Source: an uncultured Eubacteriales bacterium
GTDB lineage: Bacteria; Bacillota; Clostridia; Christensenellales; QALW01
Assembly (NCBI GenBank): GCA_900552055.1
Contig: URYI01000006.1
Coordinates: 1-37,913 of the forward strand
DNA length: 37,913 nt
Direction: 5' to 3'
Below the pieces are notes generated by a model. It was not told the origin of the DNA, searched no databases, and saw nothing but the letters and a program-made list of their open reading frames with translations. A program made the position numbers and the translations under genes. Below are positions 1 to 7,575 of this stretch, one piece after another (within the stretch, counting starts at the first letter, position 1; each line of letters starts with the position of its first letter).

Positions 1-16
1 GCGCGCGAAGCGCGCC

Positions 17-44
17 AAAAAAGCCGCCGTGCAGAAGCCGGCTT
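17..44 (-). terminator. Intrinsic terminator of the secreted-protein gene
   Basis: On the minus strand AAGCCG pairs with CGGCTT and is followed by a run of six T. It lies just past the stop codon at 60. Confidence 0.6.
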
Positions 45-59
45 ACATTCTATAATCTC

Positions 60-914
60 TCAGATTGTATATTTGCGCATAACCGCCAGCGCTCCGCCTC
101 CTATTATCGCACACGCAATATAAATGGCCCAAACACTATTATCTGCCGTTTCCTTCTCGTCAGCGCTATCATTTTGAACCATTTCCCTTATCCTGTCCGC
201 CTCCCCCTTGTCCTCAAAATCAGGATTTGTACTGAAAGTGAAAAAATCATCCATGATAAAACCGTCGCGGTCCAGATTAGATATAATTAGTCCAAATTTG
301 CCAATGGGCGCTTCATTAGGATCGTAAATCTGTCCCCTACGTTCCCCGGAAAACGCATTATAAATTACTTTTTCAAAGCTGACTGTTACAAAGCCCTTAA
401 AGCCTGCGGGGATGATAGCATAGTCAAACTGATTGGGCAATCCCTCTGTAAACTCAGGCTTAATCTGTTTTCCCTCCAATGTGGTTAGAGTAAAATCTAT
501 TGCGTATGCGCCCAGATAGTTACCCATATTGATCCATACCTGATGGGTTAAAAGCAGATCCCGTTCCTGGCGGACTTCCAGATAGTATCCAAATCCCTCG
601 GCATCTTTAGAATAAGGCTCGAAGGACGGAATATTAAACATGGGCCAATCCTGTTTTATATCATTACTCATATTTTCAGACGGCGCGCGTCGGATATGAA
701 GCCGATGTTCCTTTACCTCATATATGGCGTAACCCGTGCCGTTAGCGCCGTTTTCCTGCCAATTTGTAACATCCCAGACTTGATCAGGACGGGAATTAAA
801 AGTTTCAGCCACCTGGATACCGACTTGCTCATCCCACCAATTTATATCCGCCCCATAAGCTCCTGTACTGATAAATGCAAATATGAATCCGGCGATAAAT
901 ATCAGCTTTCTCAT
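60..914 (-). CDS. Secreted, C-terminally membrane-anchored protein of unknown function
   Basis: Family not recognised. The 284-residue product starts with a signal peptide (MRKLIFIAGFIFAFISTGAYG) and ends with one hydrophobic segment around residues 262-277 followed by a short basic tail. That is the layout of an exported protein held in the membrane with its bulk outside. The middle (about 25-230) is rich in aromatic and acidic residues and alternates like a beta-sandwich; it could be a carbohydrate-binding-type fold, but no catalytic motif is visible. The ATG is preceded by AAGGAG at good distance. It reads away from its neighbours and has its own terminator, so it is probably a single-gene unit downstream of ferritin. 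Confidence 0.8.
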   Translation of the reverse strand: MRKLIFIAGFIFAFISTGAYGADINWWDEQVGIQVAETFNSRPDQVWDVTNWQENGANGTGYAIYEVKEHRLHIRRAPSENMSNDIKQDWPMFNIPSFEPYSKDAEGFGYYLEVRQERDLLLTHQVWINMGNYLGAYAIDFTLTTLEGKQIKPEFTEGLPNQFDYAIIPAGFKGFVTVSFEKVIYNAFSGERRGQIYDPNEAPIGKFGLIISNLDRDGFIMDDFFTFSTNPDFEDKGEADRIREMVQNDSADEKETADNSVWAIYIACAIIGGGALAVMRKYTI

Positions 915-1007
915 AGCATTTCTCCTTATACACCCCTATTAAACTGCCCAAAAAACAATAAGAATTTAATTAACAAAAAACAAGTAAAAAGCGTAATTAA
1001 TATCAGT

Positions 1008-1042
1008 AAAAAATGAGCCGGGCACGCATAAAACGGCCCGGC
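1008..1042 (-). terminator. Intrinsic terminator of the ferritin gene
   Basis: On the minus strand GCCGGGC pairs with GCCCGGC over a 12-nt loop and is followed by TCATTTTTT, 12 bases past the ferritin stop codon. Confidence 0.8.
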
Positions 1043-1053
1043 AGGCTTTAATC

Positions 1054-1563
1054 TTAAAGCACGAGGGAAGGCGCCGAATAAACCCTTGCCGCCAGCTCGC
1101 TGTTAAGCATATAAAGGCTCTTGGGGTCCCCGCCGAAAAGTTCCATTTTGGTTATAAGGTCGGTAGTGTTCTTTTCTTCCTCCCCCTGTTCCTTTATGAA
1201 CCAGTCCAAAAACTGTACCGTGCGGAAATCCTGCGCATCCCTAGCCGCAGCATATATTGCGTTTATCAGGGAGGTTACATATTCTTCATGCTCAAGCGCC
1301 GCTGTTAAAGGAGATTTCAGGCTGTCAAACGGCTTATCCGGCTTAGCCACCGCCTCCAGGGTAACAGCCTGGTTGTTATTATGCAGATATTTATAGAAGA
1401 GCATTGCATGGTCCTGCTCCTCCTTAGCCTGTATTTCAAACCAGTTGGCAAAACCGTCCAGGCCTTTTGACGTATAAAAATTCGCCATATCTAAATATAA
1501 ATATGCAGAATATAGCTCTTTGTTAATTTGTGCGTTAAGCAGTTCATAAACTTTCTTATCCAT
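1054..1563 (-). CDS. ftnA: Non-haem ferritin
   Basis: Full-length (169 aa) bacterial ferritin, which oxidises Fe(II) and stores it as a mineral in a 24-subunit shell. The dinuclear ferroxidase ligands are all visible: Glu16, Glu49 and His52 (in KEEQDH), Glu93 and Gln126, with Glu129 near the third iron site. The four-helix layout is complete, including the short fifth helix. The ATG has GAGGTG upstream. It is monocistronic, with its own promoter and terminator. With rubrerythrin and FeoAB in the same window this fits iron handling in an oxygen-sensitive anaerobe. The promoter -10 region holds a run of TTATAAT-like half-sites that could be a PerR/Fur-type operator, but that is inference. Confidence 0.95.
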   Translation of the reverse strand: MDKKVYELLNAQINKELYSAYLYLDMANFYTSKGLDGFANWFEIQAKEEQDHAMLFYKYLHNNNQAVTLEAVAKPDKPFDSLKSPLTAALEHEEYVTSLINAIYAAARDAQDFRTVQFLDWFIKEQGEEEKNTTDLITKMELFGGDPKSLYMLNSELAARVYSAPSLVL

Positions 1564-1629
1564 AGTAAAAAAAACACCTCACTATATTTAAAATTTGCCT
1601 TTTATATGGCCTTTATATCGTTGATTATA

Positions 1630-1658
1630 ATTATAATAACAGCGGTTAATTTTGTCAA
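1630..1658 (-). promoter_or_regulatory. Sigma-A type promoter of ferritin
   Basis: On the minus strand TTGACA and TATAAT are separated by exactly 17 nt, about 65 bases upstream of the ATG. The -10 lies inside an ATTATAATTATAAT stretch that resembles overlapping PerR/Fur-type half-sites. Confidence 0.8.
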
Positions 1659-1806
1659 TATAGGCCAAATATAAATAAAAAGCAAAGCGCGTTAATATGG
1701 GTTAAGGCTGCTGAATCCTCAGAGAAATATAATAAGCAGGCAAATTTTTAACGCCATACGCTAAATATCTTAATAGAAATGCCATACTTTTTTAACCGCA
1801 ATATCA

Positions 1807-1839
1807 TTGACATAAATTTAAATAATGGTAAACTATAAT
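1807..1839 (+). promoter_or_regulatory. Possible promoter of the CAP-like lipoprotein gene
   Basis: TTGACA and TATAAT are both perfect but 21 nt apart, longer than the usual 17, so only one of the two hexamers may be used. Confidence 0.4.
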
Positions 1840-1918
1840 TAATATCGGCGTGCAGCCGTTTAAGCTTTTATTATTTCTTATTTTCCACGTTTACACAAAA
1901 CGAGAAAAGGAGCCTGTT

Positions 1919-2674
1919 ATGAAAAGATTAGTTAAAATATGTGCACTGTGCCTATGCGCAGTAATGCTGTTTGCCCTTGTTTCCTGTCAGGGGGATACTA
2001 CCGTAAACCAAACGGCTACTCAAACCGCGGTTCCGGAAAATACTCCGTCGCCCGAAGCAACACCCTCGCCTACACCTGAAAATACCCCTTCGGCTGAAGC
2101 GACGCCTACACCGACGCCCACTCCTACTCCAACCCCTTCACCCTCTGAAACCGCCGAGCCTTCTCCGTCCGATACGGCGACCCAGCAGCCCAGCCAGTCC
2201 CCCAGCACTTCAACCCCTGCCCCGGTTGAGGGCACCCTTGAATTTGAAAGCGTTGGGGAAACGGGACTGATATCCATGGTTCAGCAGCTGCGCACGCAGA
2301 ACGGCCTTAATGAAATGAACAATACCCAGCAGCTTAATGAAATTGCTCAGGCTATAGCCGAAGTAATATATTCTGCCGGCGAAGAATACCGGGATGCCGG
2401 TGATTTCTCCGTGCTGCCCGATGGAACGTCCATGACAGATTATCTCCGCTCCCTTGGGTTCAGCGGGCATTATACATACAGCTACTGGTTCCACGATTAT
2501 CCCACCAGCGGCGACACGGTAAACATGCTTTTAAACCGTGCCGAAGCCTCCCAGGATTATTTCATCAGCCGTGTTACTGAGGGAAGATATAACAGCGTCG
2601 GCGCTGCCAGCGGAATTGTGCAGGACGGCCAATACAAAGACTTTACCATTCTGGTCCTGTTCTTCGCAAGCTGA
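1919..2674 (+). CDS. Lipoprotein with Pro/Thr/Ser-rich stalk and degenerate CAP (SCP-like) domain
   Basis: The start is placed at the ATG with AGGAG six bases upstream, not at an in-frame codon further up. The product begins with a lipoprotein signal peptide whose lipobox LVSC puts the modified cysteine at residue 23. Residues about 30-100 are a low-complexity stalk of PTPTP, PSP and EATPSP repeats, typical of wall-spanning spacers. The remaining ~150 residues resemble the extracellular CAP/YkwD fold (QLRTQNGLNEMN at the start, a YNSVGAASG-like turn and an ILVLFFAS end), but the usual His/Glu cavity residues are not evident, so its activity is uncertain. Monocistronic, ending in a strong terminator. 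Confidence 0.8.
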   Translation: MKRLVKICALCLCAVMLFALVSCQGDTTVNQTATQTAVPENTPSPEATPSPTPENTPSAEATPTPTPTPTPTPSPSETAEPSPSDTATQQPSQSPSTSTPAPVEGTLEFESVGETGLISMVQQLRTQNGLNEMNNTQQLNEIAQAIAEVIYSAGEEYRDAGDFSVLPDGTSMTDYLRSLGFSGHYTYSYWFHDYPTSGDTVNMLLNRAEASQDYFISRVTEGRYNSVGAASGIVQDGQYKDFTILVLFFAS

Positions 2675-2711
2675 CCACTCTTCAGTAATATAATCTAAAA
2701 AAGAGCTGTTC

Positions 2712-2746
2712 AGGGAGACGCTTTTTATATAGCTGTCTCCCTTTTT
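2712..2746 (+). terminator. Intrinsic terminator after the CAP-like lipoprotein
   Basis: AGGGAGAC pairs with GTCTCCCT around a 15-nt loop and runs into TTTTT. Confidence 0.85.
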
Positions 2747-2774
2747 CTAACCTTAAATATTTATATCGCCTGTA

Positions 2775-3045
2775 CCCTCAGTTTACAAGGAAGACGGTCA
2801 GAAGGCATAAAATATGCGTCCTGCTGCGTTGCTTTGATTCCATGTACGCCCGGTACATGTCGTTTCTGCGCGCTTTACCTGGCACAAATTTTATGCCTTC
2901 TGACTCTGGAGACCTCAAACGGAGAGAATTTCTTCATTTTCAAGGCAGACGAAGAAGGCGTACTGGGAGTACGCTGATTGAGGATAACGCAGAAAATGAA
3001 GAAATTATCCCGTTTTGAGGCGTGTAGTTCCTTGTAAACTGAGGG
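2775..3045. repeat. Nested inverted-repeat element with two internal hairpin arms (MITE-like)
   Basis: The 271-bp element is bounded by a perfect 18-bp inverted repeat (2775-2792 and 3028-3045). Inside are two further arms. Arm 1 pairs 2797-2813 with 2888-2904 (17 bp perfect) and holds the small hairpin CATGTAC/GTACATG at 2841-2859. Arm 2 pairs 2913-2941 with 2992-3020 (CCTCAAACGG and a perfect 15-bp block) and holds GCGTACT/AGTACGC at 2958-2974. The whole folds into a three-way junction. No protein is encoded. It may be a miniature inverted-repeat transposable element or palindromic repeat unit; a structured RNA is the alternative. Confidence 0.8.
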
Positions 3046-3081
3046 CAATTATTATTAAAATCACCCCGAAGGAGTTCCTTT

Positions 3082-3196
3082 AAAATGCCTATTTGCATTG
3101 ATTTAGCTCCATGCAAGGTTTGAGGAAACCGCATGGAGGATAATTAAGCGTAATCCTCAGGCTTGGCATTTTGATTATTTAATTAAATCAAAGGAG
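3082..3196 (+). promoter_or_regulatory. Leader-peptide attenuator controlling the MFS exporter
   Basis: The region between the folded element and the exporter carries a chain of mutually exclusive stems. TTGCAT (3093-3098) pairs with ATGCAA (3111-3116). CTCCATGC (3107-3114) pairs with GCATGGAG (3131-3138). GAGGAT (3136-3141) pairs with ATCCTC (3153-3158). AAAATGCC (3082-3089) pairs with GGCATTTT (3165-3172). TTTGATT (3170-3176) pairs with AATCAAA (3186-3192), directly against the AAAGGAG of the exporter. There is no T-run after the stems, so control of translation is more likely than transcription termination. A ribosome stalled on the leader ORF would break the first stems. Confidence 0.6.
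3085..3123 (+). CDS. 12-residue leader peptide of the MFS exporter
   Basis: A short reading frame, MPICIDLAPCKV, with AAGGAG ten bases upstream of its ATG. It sits wholly inside the set of competing stems before the exporter, as expected for a regulatory leader peptide such as those ahead of macrolide or chloramphenicol resistance genes. The peptide itself is not one I recognise. Confidence 0.5.
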   Translation: MPICIDLAPCKV

Positions 3197-3206
3197 CAAA
3201 GTCTTT

Positions 3207-4496
3207 ATGAAAAACAAATATAATCTTAGAACATATCTGCTGCTTTGGGGAACGCAGACTCTCTCTTCCTTAGGCAGCGGCATGACCAGCTATACTCTGG
3301 TACTATGGCTGTATATGTGCACCGGCTCGGCGCTGCAAACCTCTCTTTTATCCATCTGCTCATACGCGCCTTATATACTGATGAGTGTTTTTGCGGGAGC
3401 ACTCAGCGACAGGTGGGATAAAAAGCGCACTATGCTAGTCTGCGATTTAGCCGCTGCCGCCGGCACTGTCGCCGTATTTGCGCTGATTAAGCTTAACGCG
3501 CTGGATGTCTGGCATTTATATGTCTTAAACGCTATAAGCGGCCTTATGAACACCGTGCAGCAGCCGGCAAGCGAGGTTGCGTGTACTCTGCTGGTACCCA
3601 AAGCCCTTTATCAGAAAACAAGCGGCCTGCGCTCATTTTCTCAGTCGTTAAATTCTATTTTAACCCCCATTTTAGCAACGGCGCTGTTTTCATTCGCGGG
3701 CATAGAATGGGTAATAGCAGCCGATTTAGCCACCTTCGCGCTGGCGTTTTTCACTCTGCTGCTGTTTATACGCATTCCTAAATCGTCCGCGTCCCAAGCG
3801 CCTAAAGAACCCTTCCTTTCTGAAGCAGGGCGCGGTCTCGGCTGGATAAAGAGAAATCCGCTGATATTAAAGCTTATTCTGTTCTTAGCGTCTATTAATC
3901 TGGTGGCTTCGGCATATAACTCTGTCCTGCCCGCTATGCTGCTGTCCAAAGCCAACGGAGGGCAAACCGTCCTGGGTTGGGTAAACGCCTGCGCAGGCCT
4001 CTCAACCCTCGCCGGCAGCCTGCTTGCCGCACTGCTCCCCCATCCTAAAAACCGGGTAAAAGCAATTTGTTTGGCCCTGTTTTTCTCCATGAGCACAGAA
4101 AATTTTATTCTGGCCTTTGGGAACACGCCGCTGATTTGGTGTACCGGAGCAGTTTTAGGCTGGCTGTTCATACCGGTTATGAACGCAAATATGGATGTGA
4201 TTTTTCGGAGCACCATCCCCGTTGAAATGCAGGGCCGGGTATATTCGTGCCGCAACGCGCTGCAGTTTTTTACAATACCCATCGGCTATCTTTTAGGCGG
4301 GCTGCTGACAGACAAGGTTTTTGAACCCCTTATGGCAGCGCAGCCTGCAAGCGGCCTCTTATCCTCTCTTTTCGGCCAAGGCAAGGGAGCGGGCGCAGCT
4401 ATGCTGTTTTTTGTAATAGGCGCAGCCGGAGTAATCATTTGCCTGATATTTTCCCTTATGCTTAAAAAATACAAATGGAAGGAAACAGATAAATAA
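3207..4496 (+). CDS. MFS exporter, macrolide-efflux (MefA-like) type
   Basis: A 429-residue major-facilitator protein with about 12 hydrophobic segments. The loop after the second segment holds the family signature in the form GALSDRWDKKRTM (residues 64-76). The opening RTYLLLWGTQTLSSLGSGMTSYTLVLW closely follows the macrolide-efflux/enterobactin-exporter branch, proton-driven drug exporters in the inner membrane. The true substrate cannot be read from sequence. The ATG has AAAGGAG ten bases upstream, lying next to a hairpin. The upstream leader peptide and alternative stems suggest induction by something that stalls ribosomes, consistent with an antibiotic-efflux role, which is inference. 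Confidence 0.85.
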   Translation: MKNKYNLRTYLLLWGTQTLSSLGSGMTSYTLVLWLYMCTGSALQTSLLSICSYAPYILMSVFAGALSDRWDKKRTMLVCDLAAAAGTVAVFALIKLNALDVWHLYVLNAISGLMNTVQQPASEVACTLLVPKALYQKTSGLRSFSQSLNSILTPILATALFSFAGIEWVIAADLATFALAFFTLLLFIRIPKSSASQAPKEPFLSEAGRGLGWIKRNPLILKLILFLASINLVASAYNSVLPAMLLSKANGGQTVLGWVNACAGLSTLAGSLLAALLPHPKNRVKAICLALFFSMSTENFILAFGNTPLIWCTGAVLGWLFIPVMNANMDVIFRSTIPVEMQGRVYSCRNALQFFTIPIGYLLGGLLTDKVFEPLMAAQPASGLLSSLFGQGKGAGAAMLFFVIGAAGVIICLIFSLMLKKYKWKETDK

Positions 4497-4507
4497 AAAA
4501 AGAATTT

Positions 4508-4781
4508 TTAGCGTGGCTCCGGCCCGCGGGCCGGAGCCGTGCGCGTGCAGAAAAGCCGATATGCTTTTAGCCGGGAATGCCGCTAGCTCGAAAATAAAAA
4601 ATTTCCGGACTGCATTCTATTCCCCGCAATACCACCCAGTGTCCTTGGAAAACCGCTTATAAGGAGTTTTCCCGCAGAACCTGCCGGCGAAAAACAAAAT
4701 GCGGCGAAACGCCGCAAAAAAGTAAATTGAAGCTTTATCTACAATCTGTCGACGCCGGCCCGCGGGCCGGCGCCACGCTAA
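4508..4781. repeat. GC-rich palindromic inverted repeats flanking a structured RNA
   Basis: The two ends mirror each other: TTAGCGTGGC at 4508-4517 and its complement at 4772-4781. Each continues into a near-identical long palindrome with the core CCGGCCCGCGGGCCGG (4515-4538, a perfect 24-bp palindrome; 4753-4772, a perfect 20-bp palindrome). Between them lies the minus-strand RNA candidate at 4551-4715. The ends could be mobile-element termini or back-to-back transcription barriers. Confidence 0.65.
4551..4715 (-). ncRNA. Structured RNA candidate, copy A
   Basis: The reverse complement aligns from end to end with 7648-7833 on the plus strand. Shared blocks are a leading GCGGC/GCCGC hairpin, AACTCCTTATAAGCG (4654-4668), ACACTGGGTGGTAT (4629-4642), a CGGAAAT hairpin and a closing AAAAGC/GCTTTT hairpin. 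The long-range stem is GCCGG/CCGGC here and GTCGG/CCGAC in the other copy, a compensating base-pair change that argues for RNA structure. No reading frame is conserved. The class is not recognised; the raiA motif and other large clostridial RNAs are possible. Confidence 0.6.
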
Positions 4782-5209
4782 TATACCATATTTTTCTCAG
4801 CCCTTGTCAGACACGGGCAAAAAACATATAATATAAATTAATTGCCCCATAACCCTTTTATCTCTAAACGAAACGGAATTTTCAACCCGAATAAACCCTA
4901 CGGCGGCATTTAATTTTCCTCAGCGCGCAAGGAACAATACTTCCCAAAAGAACAAGTTTGCGTCCCCGCCGTACTGTTTTGCTTTACACGCGCCCCTTGC
5001 ATGCCGGTCAAGCGCCTTTGCATAGACCCAAACGGCATACTTACGGCCGCGGCCTCAGCGGCTAATAAACGCACTGTTTTTAAGCCGGTAAAAGCACGCA
5101 TCCGGAGCGTTACGGATGAGAATAATGGCAATAAGCAGGTTGGGCGGGCCGATCCCGTTATTCCTGCATATCAACGCCGGCTATAAATCATTATGGAAGG
5201 ATTTTATTA
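4782..5209. other. Non-coding stretch upstream of the Gx transporter
   Basis: Some 430 bases with no convincing gene. A frame of 61 codons from 5001 and a minus-strand frame of 73 codons over 4910-5131 lack ribosome sites and family resemblance. On the minus strand GGTATATTAG near 4780 could provide a -10 for RNA copy A. Confidence 0.5.
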
Positions 5210-5716
5210 ATGATGGCCAAAAGGCTTTCAACCCTTGGGATTCTATTGGCTCTTTCCCTGGTGCTGTCATATATAGACAGTCTCGTCAGCGCCGCCATAC
5301 CTCTGCCCGGCGTCAAGCTTGGCCTTGCCAATATAGGAATACTCCTGCTCATCTGCGTATCCCGCTATAAAAACGCCATAGCGTTGTCCCTGGTTCGCGT
5401 AATTCTGGCTTCGCTGCTCTTTTCCGGGTTTTCCGGCTTTGCCATGAGCCTAGCCGGAGCACTGTTTTCCTTTGCGGCAATGTTTGTCTGCCAGAAAGCC
5501 GGTTTCCTGGGGGTTATCGGATTAAGCGCCGCAGGAGGAGCCCTGCATAATATAGGCCAGCTTGCCGCCGCCCTGCTGCTTGCGGGAACCGCGCAGATAT
5601 TATATTATTTTCCCCTGCTGCTTGCGCTCGGCATAATCTGCGGATTTTTAACAGGTGTCGCGGCCTGGTCGGTGCTTAAAAATCCATTTTTGCGCAAAGC
5701 GCTGGAGAGCTGCTGA
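5210..5716 (+). CDS. Gx transporter family membrane protein (HepS component I-like)
   Basis: A 168-residue integral membrane protein with five or six hydrophobic segments. It matches the family once annotated as heptaprenyl diphosphate synthase component I and now called Gx transporter: the [24 protein letters not shown] opening, with the [10 protein letters not shown] signature at about residues 33-42, is diagnostic. These proteins resemble the substrate-binding part of ECF-type importers; the substrate is unknown and may be an isoprenoid or quinone precursor. In many Clostridia the gene sits next to FMN-binding or NusG-domain-II genes, which are absent here. The ATG has GGAAGGA eight bases upstream; a second ATG follows immediately. 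Confidence 0.85.
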   Translation: MMAKRLSTLGILLALSLVLSYIDSLVSAAIPLPGVKLGLANIGILLLICVSRYKNAIALSLVRVILASLLFSGFSGFAMSLAGALFSFAAMFVCQKAGFLGVIGLSAAGGALHNIGQLAAALLLAGTAQILYYFPLLLALGIICGFLTGVAAWSVLKNPFLRKALESC

Positions 5717-5824
5717 TTTCTGGAGGACTGCTGATTTATTATATTTTGAATTTTCAGAATATTCTTAAAATTATTAACAATTTGTTAAATGTGCCTGAGC
5801 GGTATTCCCATACTGCCGGTTTTA

Positions 5825-5833
5825 TGCTATTAT
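5825..5833 (+). promoter_or_regulatory. Extended -10 promoter of rubrerythrin
   Basis: TGCTATTAT is a TGn-extended -10 about 40 bases before the ATG. The -35 position (TTCCCA, 5805-5810) is weak, as is common with extended -10 elements. Confidence 0.5.
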
Positions 5834-5874
5834 ATATACACAAACAAAAAATAAAAATAACGGAGGTAATTGTT

Positions 5875-6420
5875 ATGATAAAATGGGTATGTTCAGTTTG
5901 CGGCTACACCTTTGAGGGACCCAATCCCCCTGAAAAATGTCCCCAGTGCAATGCTCCCGCTTCCAAATTCAATAAAGTTGAGCAGGGCGAAATGACCTTT
6001 GCGGCGGAGCATCAGATCGGCATCATTGACGGAGTGGACGCTGAAATCGTACAGGGTCTGCGCGAAAACTTTACCGGTGAATGCACCGAAGTAGGCATGT
6101 ACCTTGCTATGAGCAGACAGGCAGACAGGGAAGGCTATCCCGAAGTGGCCGAGGCTTACAAGCGCATTGCCTTTGAAGAGGCGGAGCATGCCGCCAAATT
6201 CGCTGAAATGCTGGGCGAAGTTGTATGCGCTGACACCAAAAAGAACCTTTCGATGCGCGTAGACGCCGAGCACGGCGCCACCGCTGGCAAAACCGAGCTT
6301 GCCGCTATGGCTAAAAAAGCCGGTCTGGACGCCATACACGACAGCGTGCATGAGATGGCCAGGGACGAGGCACGCCACGGCCGCGCTTTCAAGGGCTTGC
6401 TGGACCGCTACTTCAAATAA
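5875..6420 (+). CDS. Reverse rubrerythrin (rubredoxin domain first)
   Basis: The start is the ATG with GGAGG eight bases upstream, giving 181 aa; longer in-frame openings have no ribosome site. Residues 1-35 are a rubredoxin-type Fe(SCys)4 domain with Cys6, Cys9, Cys22 and Cys25. The rest is a ferritin-like di-iron bundle with the EEAEH and DEARH Glu-x-x-His motifs. This domain order is the reverse of classical rubrerythrin and is typical of clostridial revRbr, which reduces H2O2 and O2 to water using NAD(P)H-derived electrons in the cytoplasm. Monocistronic with a strong terminator. A second copy of its 3' end lies at 7001-7060. Confidence 0.95.
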   Translation: MIKWVCSVCGYTFEGPNPPEKCPQCNAPASKFNKVEQGEMTFAAEHQIGIIDGVDAEIVQGLRENFTGECTEVGMYLAMSRQADREGYPEVAEAYKRIAFEEAEHAAKFAEMLGEVVCADTKKNLSMRVDAEHGATAGKTELAAMAKKAGLDAIHDSVHEMARDEARHGRAFKGLLDRYFK

Positions 6421-6441
6421 AATCTAATAGCAAAACTCACG

Positions 6442-6476
6442 AAGATATGCTATCATAACGGTAGCATATCTTTTTT
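6442..6476 (+). terminator. Intrinsic terminator of rubrerythrin
   Basis: AAGATATGCTA pairs with TAGCATATCTT around a 9-nt loop, followed by a T-run. Confidence 0.9.
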
Positions 6477-6497
6477 GCTTTTGGGGAGGAAATTTTC

Positions 6498-6917
6498 ATG
6501 AATCTTTCAGTAAAAAAGAAAACTATAATTGCTGTTGTTTCTACTTCTATATTAATTTTTATACTGATTTTTATACTAGTTTTTTCAGCGACTCGCTATT
6601 TTATTTTTTCTTTTATTTACAGTAACAATTATAAACTTACTGATGTCGGTACAGAAATTTCACCCGACGGTAAGTACTCTGTACTTTTTCAAATGGTGGG
6701 TCAACCTGAATGGCCTTTTGGCGCTACCACTGTTAAAGTTACCGTAAAGGAAGTGGACAGCAACAAACAGTTAGAGGTTATTGACGCTTCTATTAACGAT
6801 GATGGCGCTACTCTCAGAAAATCTAATTGGACTGTCGTTTGGCAAAGCGATACAGTAGAAATTACATTGAAAGGCAGCGAACAGGAAGATAAATCTTACA
6901 TTGTGCCGCTACAATAG
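6498..6917 (+). CDS. Small membrane-anchored protein, DUF5412-like
   Basis: A 139-residue protein with one N-terminal transmembrane segment (about 9-30, very rich in Ile/Leu/Phe) and an extracytoplasmic domain. SPDGKYSVLF near residue 55 and the closing NDDGATLRKSNWTVVWQSDTVEITLKG pattern resemble a family of uncharacterised Firmicute proteins (DUF5412 or a relative), assigned from memory. The ATG has GGGGAGG nine bases upstream. It is more AT-rich than its neighbours and sits between the rubrerythrin gene and a duplicated fragment of that gene's 3' end, so it may have arrived with that rearrangement. Confidence 0.75.
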   Translation: MNLSVKKKTIIAVVSTSILIFILIFILVFSATRYFIFSFIYSNNYKLTDVGTEISPDGKYSVLFQMVGQPEWPFGATTVKVTVKEVDSNKQLEVIDASINDDGATLRKSNWTVVWQSDTVEITLKGSEQEDKSYIVPLQ

Positions 6918-7000
6918 TTTTGGGGGCGGTAAAAATGTGATTCTGAAGACTCAAACCTCAAAAGCCTTGATTCCAGGCAATTTTATCGCCATTTATTCAA

Positions 7001-7060
7001 GACGAAGCCCGCCACGGCCGCGCTTTCAAGGGCTTGCCGGACCGCTTGCTTCAAATAAAT
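7001..7060 (+). pseudogene. Duplicated 3' fragment of the rubrerythrin gene
   Basis: These 60 bases repeat the last codons of rubrerythrin (6363-6420) with a few substitutions and a 2-base insertion before the stop. The first ~40 bases encode the same [12 protein letters not shown] motif. No start, ribosome site or upstream part remains, so this is a relic. Confidence 0.85.
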
Positions 7061-7078
7061 ATTATTAAGGTATATCAG

Positions 7079-7113
7079 GTATATGCTGCCCTAACGGCAG
7101 CATATACTTTTTA
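7079..7113 (+). terminator. Terminator following the rubrerythrin relic
   Basis: GTATATGCTGCC pairs with GGCAGCATATAC around CTAAC, then TTTTT. It resembles the terminator at 6442 in position and partly in sequence (ATATGCT, AACGG), so it probably came with the duplicated tail. Confidence 0.8.
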
Positions 7114-7552
7114 TAGAGCTTTAGCTGGATAAAACAGCCAGCTATGCGGCGGCCTGTAAAAGCAATGGCATTGGGCAGGTTTATTCTGTGCGGAATACGC
7201 TTGCAAGTAATATACCCTCTATGGGCTTACTGCGTACCTCGCGTTTAACGTGCGGCTGCAATCAGCAGCCATATAAAAAAGTTATCTCTAAAGTTTATCA
7301 TCTTTGGGTTCAATTTCACTTTATTATTACCAGCTGTTTTTATATTCTTTGGCATAACGTCGGTTTCCGTTCCAAAACGGCAAAAGCCGGGACAGAGTCA
7401 AAGGGATTTGGGAAAAATCCCATAAAATTATCAGCGGCGGAAATTATACCTAAGGCAGAAACATTGCCAAGGGCGGTGGTTACCATATAAAAAATAAAAT
7501 AATGCCCATACTGTCTTTTGGTAATTGCCGTTCTTAATTAATCGGACAGCTT
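7114..7552. other. Non-coding stretch with no clear gene
   Basis: Contains small hairpins (AGCTGG/CCAGCT near 7120; GGCTGC/GCAGCC near 7255). A minus-strand frame of about 48 codons beginning at 7488 lacks a ribosome site, and a 100-codon plus-strand frame from 7188 has no family resemblance. Possibly decayed sequence. Confidence 0.5.
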
Positions 7553-7575
7553 TATACTACGGAGGTTATTTAAGA

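Noticed and set aside
2020..2277. Minus-strand frame rich in Gly, Val and Glu opposite the lipoprotein stalk
   Set aside because: Mirror image of the Pro/Thr/Ser repeat on the plus strand; no ribosome site.
7188..7490. 100-codon plus-strand frame
   Set aside because: No ribosome site, atypical composition and no recognisable motif.
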